NCBI RefSeq assembly: GCF_004114535.1
Contig: NZ_LBJC01000081.1
Location: 1 to 64,000 of the forward strand
Length of the DNA stretch: 64,000 nt
Direction: 5' to 3'
DNA from: Bradyrhizobium nanningense
GTDB lineage: Bacteria; Pseudomonadota; Alphaproteobacteria; Rhizobiales; Xanthobacteraceae
The notes beneath the pieces are model-generated. The model ran no database searches. It saw only the letters and a program-made list of their open reading frames with translations, and was not told where the DNA came from. The translations under genes and the position numbers were made by a program. Shown here piece after piece: positions 8,802-15,979 of the stretch; within the stretch, counting starts at the first letter, position 1; every line of letters starts with the position of its first letter.

Positions 8802-9248
8802 TCACCATTCTTCTGGACAGGGGTCGATGATCTTCCAGAGCTCGACGCCGTTCTTGATCTTCTTCATGTCGGTGGTGAGCCCGCCATTTCGCCGAATCCA
8901 GTCCTTCACCGTGTCGGGATAGTAGGACATCAGGTCGGACGTCCCCTCGGAGCTGGTTACCTTGATGCCGAAGGTGAAGGCCTTGTCGTAATAGGCTTGA
9001 TGGAAGCCGAGGCTTGCGCGCGGCGTCACGCAGATCTTGTTCATCGGCACGATGCCGAGCACCAGCGTGCAGGCCGAATTGCAGATGCCGTCGATGATGA
9101 CGCGCTCGCCCTTCTCGCGGACGCGCTTGTACTTGGCCTTGTATTCCTCGACATAGCCGCCGTGGTCGCGGGTGATGTGCAGCTCGGCCCGCGCCGGCGT
9201 GGCGGCGGCGAGGCAGAGCAACAGCAGGCTCAAAAGCGTGATGCGCAT
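8802..9248 (-). CDS. Exported protein with a ClpP/crotonase-like core, 148 aa
   Basis: The signal peptide MRITLLSLLLLCLAAATPARA is clear. The mature part has ERVIIDGICNSACTLVLGIVP followed by SLGFHQAYYD. This pattern (small residues around the expected serine, then a conserved histidine region) is shared with predicted periplasmic proteins of the COG3904 type, related in fold to ClpP/crotonase. Whether Ser or Cys in CNSACT acts as a nucleophile is not known. Only the core is present, so it is short for a protease. It stands alone. Confidence 0.7.
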   Translation of the reverse strand: MRITLLSLLLLCLAAATPARAELHITRDHGGYVEEYKAKYKRVREKGERVIIDGICNSACTLVLGIVPMNKICVTPRASLGFHQAYYDKAFTFGIKVTSSEGTSDLMSYYPDTVKDWIRRNGGLTTDMKKIKNGVELWKIIDPCPEEW

Positions 9249-9539
9249 GGCGAGGTGACGGCTACAGCCTTCAGGAATGTACCGGCCTCGCAGGAGCCCC
9301 CAAAGGCCGGCGTCAGGATTCTTAACCGAATAGTCTTTGGTCCTACTTGTGTGGGGAATTCGTTAAGCATCCCGAAAAGGCCAAAAATGGGCAGGCCTGG
9401 GGGGGCCTCCGGCAATTCTGTCACACCCACCCGGGAATCTGCGGGATCGGCCCGGCTTTCCAGGCATCGAACCGGTGCCCCGGCGGCTCGAAGTGGCTAT
9501 AGATGGCGGACCTATTCGCGCGGGTTCCGGAGAATCAAG

Positions 9540-9803
9540 ATGAGCAAGTTGACGCTAGTCGCCGCGGTTGCTGCCCTGTCGGCCGCAATCCTAGCCCCTG
9601 ACCTGGCGGAGGCGCGGGGCCATCACCGGCACTACCGCGCCTACGCCAATCCGCTGCCCTACCCGATCAGCTACGTCCACAATTACGGGCCCGGCATCAC
9701 CCCTGGCACTTTCGCCTTTTACGACGGCCCGTCGACCAACCATTGCTACCAGAGCGCGGCCGCCTATGTCGGCCAGGATCGCCGCCGGCACCCCTGCTAC
9801 TGA
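9540..9803 (+). CDS. Small exported His/Tyr-rich protein, 87 aa
   Basis: MSKLTLVAAVAALSAAILAPDLAEA is a signal peptide. The mature part has a GHHRHYR cluster, aromatic residues, and two cysteines in a tail NHCYQSAAAYVGQDRRRHPCY that could form a disulfide. The start at 9540 is supported by CCGGAG upstream. Function unknown; such small secreted proteins are common in Bradyrhizobium. Confidence 0.7.
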   Translation: MSKLTLVAAVAALSAAILAPDLAEARGHHRHYRAYANPLPYPISYVHNYGPGITPGTFAFYDGPSTNHCYQSAAAYVGQDRRRHPCY

Positions 9804-9834
9804 GGGATACCGGCCCCTGCCCTGCGGGGCGCCT

Positions 9835-10296
9835 CTATTTGGCAGCGCCTGACAGCAGCAATTGCTTCTCGATCTCGTAGACCGGCAGCTTGACGAGATC
9901 CTTGCCGACCTCGTTCTGGATCGCCTTGCGCAGGAGGTCCGAGTAATCGGCGCGGATCATGCCAAGCGCGCGCGGTGAGGCCACCATGGTCAGGCCGGTG
10001 GTCTCGCCGGAGCTGACGGCGGCATCGAGCCGGCCGGCCAGGCTTCGCAGGAAGGCGCGCTCGGCCTCGTCGTGCCAATCGGTCTGCTCGACCGAGCTGC
10101 GGGCGCCCCCGGTAGCGGCATGCAATCGCCCCGGCGCGTCGCTCCCTTGCGCGCTGGTCGAGGGATTGGGCTGCTCGTGCACCTCCTTGGTGTGAAGGTT
10201 AGGAAACATCTCGTCGCCGAGGTTTTCCAGAATCAGCGCCTTGCGCCCGTCGCACACCACCAGCCAGTCGCCCTTGTCGATTCTCATTTTATCCAT
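9835..10296 (-). CDS. Host attachment family protein (baeRF-like), 153 aa
   Basis: The protein opens with KGDWLVVCDGRKALILEN and has TKEVHEQPNPST in the first third. It ends in a helical segment (SDLLRKAIQNEVGKDLVKLPVYEIEKQL). This layout matches the family annotated as host attachment protein, related to the eRF1 domain-1 fold. The name comes from an Agrobacterium phenotype; the biochemical role is unclear. It is cytoplasmic, with no signal peptide. A good AAGGAGA lies just upstream of the start. It is followed by the DUF3775 gene's region on the same strand only after 39 bases in the upstream direction. Confidence 0.75.
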   Translation of the reverse strand: MDKMRIDKGDWLVVCDGRKALILENLGDEMFPNLHTKEVHEQPNPSTSAQGSDAPGRLHAATGGARSSVEQTDWHDEAERAFLRSLAGRLDAAVSSGETTGLTMVASPRALGMIRADYSDLLRKAIQNEVGKDLVKLPVYEIEKQLLLSGAAK

Positions 10297-10335
10297 TGCA
10301 ACTCTCCTTGAAACTTATCGACGCCGCGTCCGGCA

Positions 10336-10746
10336 TCAGAGATGTTCTTCGAATTCCTCGAAGGACTTGCCGAACTGCGTCATCGCCTCCTCCAAATAGT
10401 CAGCGAGCATTGGCGTGCCGATCAGGTAGGAAGCCGTGCGCTGGTTGTGCGCCTGCGCGGCCTGGGTATGCAATTCGCTCCAATTGGAAAGATCGCCGTC
10501 GCCGCGACCAAGCCAGGTCAACGCCACGAGGTCGATCTGCTCGTCGACGTTGAGATCGCGGATAAAGCCCGCGAGCTCCGCACGGTCGGTGGTCCCGCCG
10601 CGCCCATTGCGGCCGTAGCTCATGTCGTCGTCGCCGAACTCCAGGATGACGCCACCTCCGGCCGCCTCGCTGTCGGACCGGCGCGATTTCGAGATGACGA
10701 AGAAGACCTTCTCCGGCGAGATCGACAGATTTGGAATGACTCGCAT
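10336..10746 (-). CDS. DUF3775-like protein, 136 aa
   Basis: From MRVIPNLSISPEKVFFVISKSR the protein resembles DUF3775 proteins: a negatively charged middle (GDDDMSY) and a helical C-terminal part with the motif EQIDLVALTWLGRGDGD and a tail LADYLEEAMTQFGKSFEEFEEHL. The start at 10746 is chosen because homologous proteins open with the ISPEKV segment; a frame to 10788 adds an unlikely 14 residues. It lies 39 bases upstream of the host-attachment gene on the same strand and may be co-transcribed with it. Function unknown. Confidence 0.75.
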   Translation of the reverse strand: MRVIPNLSISPEKVFFVISKSRRSDSEAAGGGVILEFGDDDMSYGRNGRGGTTDRAELAGFIRDLNVDEQIDLVALTWLGRGDGDLSNWSELHTQAAQAHNQRTASYLIGTPMLADYLEEAMTQFGKSFEEFEEHL

Positions 10747-10986
10747 CCTGTTCACCCTGCCCGGCAGCGAGCCCCATGCTGCTACCACGCAGCAACACTA
10801 TGAGCCGAGGCAGACTTGCGAATTGCGCAGGATCAAGGTCTATGGCACGGCATTGGCCATGCGGCCAAAGCCAGCCCGCCGGGCGAATTTGCTGAAGATC
10901 CGTTCATCAGCATTACATTTCGGCTCCGCCACAATTTGATCAGAACAACTTCGATATCCTGTTCCGCCTAAGCGGAGGAAGACATC

Positions 10987-11274
10987 ATGACTCGCAAGAT
11001 CGGCCTCGTCGCCGCAGGCCTGTTCAGTGCCATGCTGGGTGCCCTGGCGGCATCGCCGGCGGCGTCTGCCATGCCTATCGCGCCGGCGCCTGCAACACCG
11101 GATATCGCCGGCGTCGAGCAGGTGCGCATGGTCTGCAACGCCTGGGGGCGCTGCTGGTGGCGCCCGAACTACTATGGATATTACGGGCCGCGGCCATATT
11201 ACGGGCCTCGATATTATGGGCCGCCGCGCTATTACGGCCCGCGCTATTATGGCTACGGCTATCGCGGCTGGTAA
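10987..11274 (+). CDS. Exported Tyr/Gly/Pro-repeat protein, 95 aa
   Basis: A signal peptide (cleavage near ASA, residue 28) is followed by a short linker with VRMVCNAWGRCWWRPN, whose two cysteines may pair, and then tandem repeats of the form RYYGP / PYYGP up to GYGYRGW. The low-complexity tail is about 35 residues. GCGGAGGAAG upstream is a strong ribosome binding site. Similar small proteins are common in Bradyrhizobium; no function is known. A perfect hairpin follows. Confidence 0.75.
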   Translation: MTRKIGLVAAGLFSAMLGALAASPAASAMPIAPAPATPDIAGVEQVRMVCNAWGRCWWRPNYYGYYGPRPYYGPRYYGPPRYYGPRYYGYGYRGW

Positions 11275-11279
11275 TATCT

Positions 11280-11303
11280 GAAGGGGCCCCCCGGGGCCCC
11301 TTC
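11280..11303 (+). terminator. Perfect 11-bp-stem hairpin
   Basis: GAAGGGGCCCC pairs with GGGGCCCCTTC around two bases, six bases after the Tyr-rich gene's stop. The tail is only weakly T-rich. Confidence 0.6.
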
Positions 11304-11406
11304 GCATTTGCGAGATCACGACTTGCGCGGTTGTCGCCAGGTTGGAGCGATTCCAAAACTGATCTAGATCAAAGATGAAGGCCGCCCACACCGTCATTCT
11401 GCGGCC

Positions 11407-11580
11407 ATGGCCGAGTTTATCGTCTTTCGATGCCCTGAGACGGGCATGAACGTGCAGACGCATCTGGAGAAGCAGGAGAGAACGGAGGGACGAAGCTTTG
11501 CGTCCTTTGCCTGTCCCGCCTGCACGCGGCTGCACTTCATCGACCTCGCTTCCGGAAAGCCGATGAGCCGAGAACGTTGA
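11407..11580 (+). CDS. Small zinc-ribbon-like protein, 57 aa
   Basis: ATG at 11407 to TGA at 11580 encodes a protein opening MAEFIVFRCPETGMNVQTHL, with a later FACPACTRLHFIDL. The three cysteines in two knuckle-like positions plus histidines suggest a small zinc ribbon, but one knuckle (RCPETG) has a single Cys, so metal binding is not certain. Small proteins of this shape recur in Bradyrhizobium. The gene precedes the AraC regulator by 146 bases. Function unknown. Confidence 0.65.
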   Translation: MAEFIVFRCPETGMNVQTHLEKQERTEGRSFASFACPACTRLHFIDLASGKPMSRER

Positions 11581-11726
11581 CGGTGGCATCGGTCCGACGG
11601 ACGTCATGGCATGATGTCCGCAATACTACGGCCTGAAATTCGATTTACTGAAACGCGATGTTTCGCCATTGATGGCGGTACATCGACGTCCATTTGATTG
11701 TCACATTTCAGTAGCCGGCCAGACCC

Positions 11727-12695
11727 ATGTTGTTCGACGCTCTCGCTCCATCCTCCGCGCTTCAGCTGATCGGCTTTGCCAATGTCGACGCGTTTCGGCC
11801 GGTCGAGTCGATGGAGGATGCGCGAAGCATTCCGCTCGACATCCCGAACTTCGCCGCGGCCCGCGCCGTCGTCTCCCTTCCGGCGTGCCGCATCATCATG
11901 ATGCGATCGTTCGCGCGCATCCTCGATACCGCCTATAGGATGCCGGGCGGGATGGTGATCCTGTCCATGACCGACGACCTCCAGGTCAACCTCAAGGGCC
12001 TGGATCTCGATGCGCGCTTCTTCGTTACGCTCCGCGGCAACGACGAATGCCATTTCGTCGAGCCGCAAACCAATCATCATGCGATGATCATCTTCTCCCC
12101 TGAGCTGAAAGACCGGGGCTGGTTCGATCACGCCGACGATTTACGGGCCCATGTCGCGAACCGGCCCGCCCTGCTCCACACGCGGCAACTCCTGCTCGAC
12201 ATCCTGCGAACCGCCTCGGTGCAGCCGCTCTTGTTCAAAACCACCGAGGTGGCGGCCCATCTCCAGGAAGGACTGCTGCTCGCGCTCGACGATTTGTTTC
12301 AGATCGATCCGATGTCGGATCGCTGCGCCTCGGTCCAGGGCGAGCGTTCGATCAAGCTCGTGCAGCGGATCGACGATTACGTCGCGGCCCGTCCGACCGC
12401 GCCGATCTATACCGCCGATCTCGCCGGCGAGTTCGGCGTCTCGACCCGGACGCTCGGCGGCGCGGTGAGCAAGGTGCGGGGCATGAGCCTGCATCAGTAC
12501 ATCCGCCTCAAGAGGCTGTGGGCGACCCGCGCCCGTCTCCTCAAGGGCGGCGGCGCCACCGTTGCCACATGCGCGCGCGCCCAGGGCTTCCATCATCTCG
12601 GTGAATTTGCCGCAGCCTACCGCGCGACATTCCACGAGACGCCTTCCGACACGCTGGCCCGCGGGCGGCAAAGCGGTGTCCGTCAGGCTGACTGA
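11727..12695 (+). CDS. AraC-family transcriptional regulator
   Basis: 322 residues. The N-terminal ~210 residues form an effector/oligomerisation region of the kind seen in symbiotic and metabolic AraC regulators. The C-terminal ~100 residues contain the two helix-turn-helix units: YTADLAGEFGVSTRTLGGAVSKVRGMSLHQYIRLKRL and ATVATCARAQGFHHLGEFAAAYRATFHETPSDTL, the latter close to the family signature. No obvious target gene is adjacent; the tRNA follows downstream on the other strand. Confidence 0.88.
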   Translation: MLFDALAPSSALQLIGFANVDAFRPVESMEDARSIPLDIPNFAAARAVVSLPACRIIMMRSFARILDTAYRMPGGMVILSMTDDLQVNLKGLDLDARFFVTLRGNDECHFVEPQTNHHAMIIFSPELKDRGWFDHADDLRAHVANRPALLHTRQLLLDILRTASVQPLLFKTTEVAAHLQEGLLLALDDLFQIDPMSDRCASVQGERSIKLVQRIDDYVAARPTAPIYTADLAGEFGVSTRTLGGAVSKVRGMSLHQYIRLKRLWATRARLLKGGGATVATCARAQGFHHLGEFAAAYRATFHETPSDTLARGRQSGVRQAD

Positions 12696-12776
12696 CGCAG
12701 CCAGCCCTTGCGATAGTGACCCGGCCTCAGCGCCGGTTCGGAACATATCTGGAACGGGCTGGACGCAACGCAGAAG

Positions 12777-12853
12777 TGGCGCGCTCGGAAGGATTCGAAC
12801 CTCCGACCCTCGGAATCGAAATCCGATGCTCTATCCAGCTGAGCTACGAGCGC
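12777..12853 (-). tRNA. tRNA-Arg (anticodon TCG)
   Basis: On the minus strand the gene opens GCGCTCGTAGCTCAGCTGG. The acceptor stem GCGCTCG pairs with CGAGCGC, the D arm is GCTCAGCTGGATAGAGC, the anticodon stem TCGGA/TCCGA holds the loop TTTCGAT with anticodon TCG (reads CGA), and the T arm contains GGTTCGAATCC. Discriminator G and an encoded CCA (12777-12779) complete 77 bases. Confidence 0.95.
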
Positions 12854-12922
12854 CCTGGCCCGGAAAACCGGGCCGCAAACCGATACGCCGGACCAATGCT
12901 GGCAAGCCAGCACACCGGACAG

Positions 12923-12940
12923 CGTTCGGAGGGATTCGAA
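12923..12940 (-). repeat. Fragment resembling the tRNA-Arg 3' end
   Basis: CGTTCGGAGGGATTCGAA matches 12782-12799 of the tRNA (CGCTCGGAAGGATTCGAA) at 16 of 18 positions. It lies about 70 bases from the tRNA 5' end in the same orientation. Similarity stops after the T-loop, so it is a remnant, not a second tRNA. Confidence 0.5.
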
Positions 12941-13005
12941 TTAGCAGAGAGGCCGCTCAATAAAAAGCCCTCCCCGCCTCGTTTCGGGGCGGATCGAAGG
13001 CGCTC

Positions 13006-13521
13006 TCACCAGGTCGTGTTGAAGAGGCCAAAATGCGGCTGCTGCGCGACCAGCATCATCGGCCGGCCGGGCGGCGGGGCCGAATGCGCCCTCACGACCT
13101 TGCGCTTGGGCTGAGGCGGAGAAGCCGGAGGCGTCTGCGCCTGGGCCTGAGACCTGCCATCGCTCCTTCCGGCTGCTGCGGCGTCGGCCTTCGAGCCCGG
13201 CGTGAACTGGGCGAATGTCTCGCGCACCCGCGCCTTGGCCGACATTTCCGCGAGAGCGGCCGACGCGCTGTCCTGCACCGGCGGCTGAGGCGCGACGACA
13301 GCGGCTGTCTTCACCGCAGGCGGGACGATCGTGGGCTGGGTGGTGTCGAGCACGACACGCTCGGGCAGATGGCGATCGGAGCGGATCCGGATCAGCGGCT
13401 GATCATTGCTTACGGTGGCGACGGCCTGAGCAACCGGCTGCGATGGCCGAACGAAGTCTGCTGCGAATAGCAGTGCGAGCAAAGCTCCACCGACATAGAC
13501 GAAATAGCGAAAGATGGGCAT
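13006..13521 (-). CDS. Membrane-anchored hypothetical protein, 171 aa
   Basis: One N-terminal transmembrane segment (MPIFRYFVYVGGALLALLFAADF) is followed by a periplasmic or cytoplasmic stretch rich in Ala, Pro, Gln and Val. A basic patch PKRKVVRAHS and a short conserved-looking end, QQPHFGLFNTTW, close it. No domain is recognised; the low-complexity middle suggests a flexible linker. It belongs to a pair of membrane-anchored unknown genes with the next one. Confidence 0.6.
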   Translation of the reverse strand: MPIFRYFVYVGGALLALLFAADFVRPSQPVAQAVATVSNDQPLIRIRSDRHLPERVVLDTTQPTIVPPAVKTAAVVAPQPPVQDSASAALAEMSAKARVRETFAQFTPGSKADAAAAGRSDGRSQAQAQTPPASPPQPKRKVVRAHSAPPPGRPMMLVAQQPHFGLFNTTW

Positions 13522-13681
13522 TGGCCACGCTCCGCCCCCCGCATCCCCGCGTGGGCTCTTCGCCTCAACAGGCGATCTCTTAATTGGTTCCTAGCCCAGC
13601 CGTTCGGTTCAAATGGCGATGCGAGGTTTTTTCGCCAAGGGCCAAGGAGGGTAACTTTTCCGCTACCGGAACATGCCGCCG

Positions 13682-14305
13682 CTACGCGCGGCGCGCTGCA
13701 ACCAGCGAGCATTTCGCCTGATCGGCATTCACGTTGACGAAGCCGACGGAAATCCGCGCAAAGGTCTTGCGGCTCTTCATGCTGACCGGATCTGCTAGCA
13801 CGCGACGGCGATCGGTGAGATGGCTGCCGTCACGCCGCACAAACGCGCAGACGATTTCCAGATCCTTTACGGCATAGTCATTGTCGTTTCGCAGCGTAAA
13901 CGTCACCAGGGCTTTTGAGCCAAGACCGCCGCGGCGCCAGGTCTGCGACGAAATCCTGAGACGACCGAGGTCTACCACGGCCGGTACCTGAGCTTCGGCA
14001 GCCGGCGATGCCGATGCTGCCGGATCGCCCGAAGGAGCCGCCTCGACGGCTGCCACCTCCGACTTCACCTGCTCAGCGCTATTGCCTTTGGAGGGAGGCA
14101 GCAGCATCCAGACGCCGCAGCCGACGATGATGGCGGCCAGCAGCCACAGAAGGCTGCGGCCAAATGAGACGCTTGCGATCGTGACGGCCCGCGCCACTCG
14201 TTCGCCGGTCCTGGCAAAGCGCCCCCATCCGATCCGATCGAGCCTGGCGTTCATGGTTGGATCACCGATCGCGGCCGAAGCCCGTCCAACGACGGAATGG
14301 GCCAC
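13682..14305 (-). CDS. Membrane-anchored hypothetical protein, 207 aa
   Basis: A cytoplasmic lead is followed by one TM segment (GRSLLWLLAAIIVGCGVWML, about residues 48-67), an Ala/Pro-rich linker and a C-terminal beta-rich domain (LRISSQTWRRGGLGSKALVTFTLRNDNDYAVKDLEIVC...). The last resembles the extracytoplasmic FxLYD-like/NEAT-like folds often seen in envelope proteins, but I cannot name it. The start is uncertain: GTG at 14305 has AAGG six bases upstream and is used here; ATG at 14254 (MNARLDRIGW) is the alternative. Function unknown. Confidence 0.6.
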   Translation of the reverse strand: MAHSVVGRASAAIGDPTMNARLDRIGWGRFARTGERVARAVTIASVSFGRSLLWLLAAIIVGCGVWMLLPPSKGNSAEQVKSEVAAVEAAPSGDPAASASPAAEAQVPAVVDLGRLRISSQTWRRGGLGSKALVTFTLRNDNDYAVKDLEIVCAFVRRDGSHLTDRRRVLADPVSMKSRKTFARISVGFVNVNADQAKCSLVAARRA

Positions 14306-14433
14306 TGCTTACCTTAATCCGGAAGACGACCTAAGGTTCCCGCGCAGTTGCGAATCGGCAAGGGCGGTGGTGATCACCGGCCACGGCCGCTAACATGCAC
14401 TGCAACATCAAAGCCCCGTTGGGAGAACATGAA

Positions 14434-14820
14434 ATGCCAGTCGCCGTCACTTGGGATCACGTCCATCTGCGCAGCCCCGACCCGGAGGCCACGGCGGCCT
14501 GGCTGCGGGACATCCTCGGTGGCGAGATCGTCCACGCGCCGGGACGGATCGACGTGAACCTTGGCGGTGCCAGGATATTCATCGCGCCGCTCGAAGGCGA
14601 CAGCGCCGTCAACCCGCCGCCTCCGCACCCGCATCAGGGCCTCGACCATTTCGGGTTGACGGTGAAGGACATCGATGCCGTCGCGGCCGAGATCAAGGCC
14701 AAGGGCGTCACCTTCACGCGCGAGCCGACCACGATCCGGCCCGGCGTGCGCATCTGCTTCATCCGCGGCCCCGAAGGCATCTCCATCGAGCTGCTCGAGC
14801 GCGACAAGAAATATACCTGA
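14434..14820 (+). CDS. VOC-family (glyoxalase/bleomycin-resistance fold) protein
   Basis: 128 residues forming one vicinal-oxygen-chelate domain. It begins AVTWDHVHLRSPDPEATAAWL and has a second half with HQGLDHFGLTVKDIDAVAAEIKAKG and ICFIRGPEGISIELLER. The metal ligands expected are His in WDHVHL, His in LDHFGL and Glu in SIELLER. Reaction unknown; the family includes lyases, dioxygenases and binding proteins. The start at 14434 is chosen for the GGGAGAAC ribosome binding site; a start at 14395 is less likely. Confidence 0.8.
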   Translation: MPVAVTWDHVHLRSPDPEATAAWLRDILGGEIVHAPGRIDVNLGGARIFIAPLEGDSAVNPPPPHPHQGLDHFGLTVKDIDAVAAEIKAKGVTFTREPTTIRPGVRICFIRGPEGISIELLERDKKYT

Positions 14821-14839
14821 CGCGGCGCATGCCGCGTCA
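14818..14839 (+). terminator. Hairpin overlapping the VOC gene stop
   Basis: TGACGCGGC pairs with GCCGCGTCA around GCAT; the TGA is the stop codon itself. There is no T tail, so terminator function is tentative. Confidence 0.4.
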
Positions 14840-14869
14840 ACGCACCGGACGACACGCCGCCCGGCGCGG

Positions 14870-15367
14870 CTAAGTCATGCTACCCGGCATGAAGCAGCGG
14901 ACGGTGACGCCCATGTAGCCGTAGATCGGCCATACCATGGTGCGCCCCACCCGGTTCGGCTCGGAGATCACGGCCTCCTCGGGGACGTCGACCCAGACCA
15001 GTTCCTGCGGCTGTCCTTCGAGCCCGGAGCCGTAGCGCGGGAGGCGGACGCGATAGTGCCCGTCCTTGCTGTCCCAGTCGGTATCCGAGAGCGCCGAGCC
15101 GTCGGCATCGGAGCAGCACGGCCCCTTGCCGCTGCGCAGGCCATCGAACCAGGCTTTCAAATCCGCATTGGTGTTGGCGAACTGGCCGCGGTCGCGCGCA
15201 TGGCCGATGGGGGCTGCGAGCCCAACCAGGACCAGGGCCGCTGCCAGTCGCGTCACGCCTCGCCAGCGAGTTGCGCCGCCGGAACGTCGTCGTTCGCTTT
15301 TGCAATTCGTGGGACGCGCATTGTACAGGCGCGGCTCATCGCCGCCGGAATCGATCCAGTTGCTCAT
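14870..15367 (-). CDS. Exported hypothetical protein, 165 aa
   Basis: A long polar N-terminal lead precedes the hydrophobic segment RLAAALVLVGLAAPIGHA, a signal peptide or anchor. The mature part opens with NADLKAWFDGLRSGKGPCCSDADGS, a Cys-Cys motif often seen in small exported rhizobial proteins. It ends with TMVWPIYGYMGVTVRCFMPGSMT. The start at 15367 (MSNWIDSGG) is preferred to the far upstream one at 15487. If the real start lies near the hydrophobic segment, the lead would be an artefact. Function unknown. Confidence 0.65.
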   Translation of the reverse strand: MSNWIDSGGDEPRLYNARPTNCKSERRRSGGATRWRGVTRLAAALVLVGLAAPIGHARDRGQFANTNADLKAWFDGLRSGKGPCCSDADGSALSDTDWDSKDGHYRVRLPRYGSGLEGQPQELVWVDVPEEAVISEPNRVGRTMVWPIYGYMGVTVRCFMPGSMT

Positions 15368-15625
15368 CGTCTTGCTCCAGCACCCCGCGGCCGGTGCAGC
15401 TATTGCTGTGCATTTCGCGGGCCAACCTCGATTCGCAGGCGGCCGGCCTCGCCCCATCATCAGGCCGTCATGAGGCGTCACGCACAAGTCGGGACAAATA
15501 CGGCTCGCGGTGGCAACTTCCCGCGGCCGGCCGGCAAACTGCCGCGTTGCGCGAGGCGATACGCTTTGGCATAAAACCCGGACCGGTTACGCCATTGGGC
15601 GATGGCGGCCGGCCCGTGGGACGTT

Positions 15626-15979
15626 ATGAAGAACGGCCTTTATTCGATTCACGTGACCCTGCTCGATGGTCGAGTCGGCAAGGGTAGCGGCGTGATCCTT
15701 TTTCGCGACGGCAAGATTCTTGGCGGCGATGCCTATCTCTATTACACCGGCAGCTACGTGGTGAAGGACGACACCACCTTCAAAGGCGAAGTGCTGGTGC
15801 AACGGCACACCTCGCCGCGGGGCGACGATAATCCGCTGTTCGGCGGTCCTGCCCCGGTCGGCATCGGTGTCAGCGGGACCTACACGGATACCCGCGCGGA
15901 GATGACAGGCACGGCGCTGGTCGGCAAGGCCAGCCTGATCTTCGGCGCAACGCTGCATAAGCTCGCTGACGTCGACTAG
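15626..15979 (+). CDS. GrlR-family regulatory protein
   Basis: 117 residues beginning MKNGLYSIHVTLLDGRVGKGSGVILFRDGKILGGDAYLYYTGSY. This N-terminal beta-sheet pattern and the GGDAYLYYxGSY core match GrlR, the small antiactivator that binds GrlA in enteropathogenic E. coli. No grlA-like gene and no type III secretion gene is nearby, so the role here is unknown. The gene ends exactly where the convergent histidine kinase gene ends: stop codons TAG (15977-15979) and, on the other strand, 15980-15982. Start at 15626 chosen by homology. Confidence 0.75.
   Translation: MKNGLYSIHVTLLDGRVGKGSGVILFRDGKILGGDAYLYYTGSYVVKDDTTFKGEVLVQRHTSPRGDDNPLFGGPAPVGIGVSGTYTDTRAEMTGTALVGKASLIFGATLHKLADVD

Noticed and set aside
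12923..12960. Second tRNA gene next to tRNA-Arg
   Set aside because: Only the T-arm region is present; no acceptor, D or anticodon stem can be drawn.
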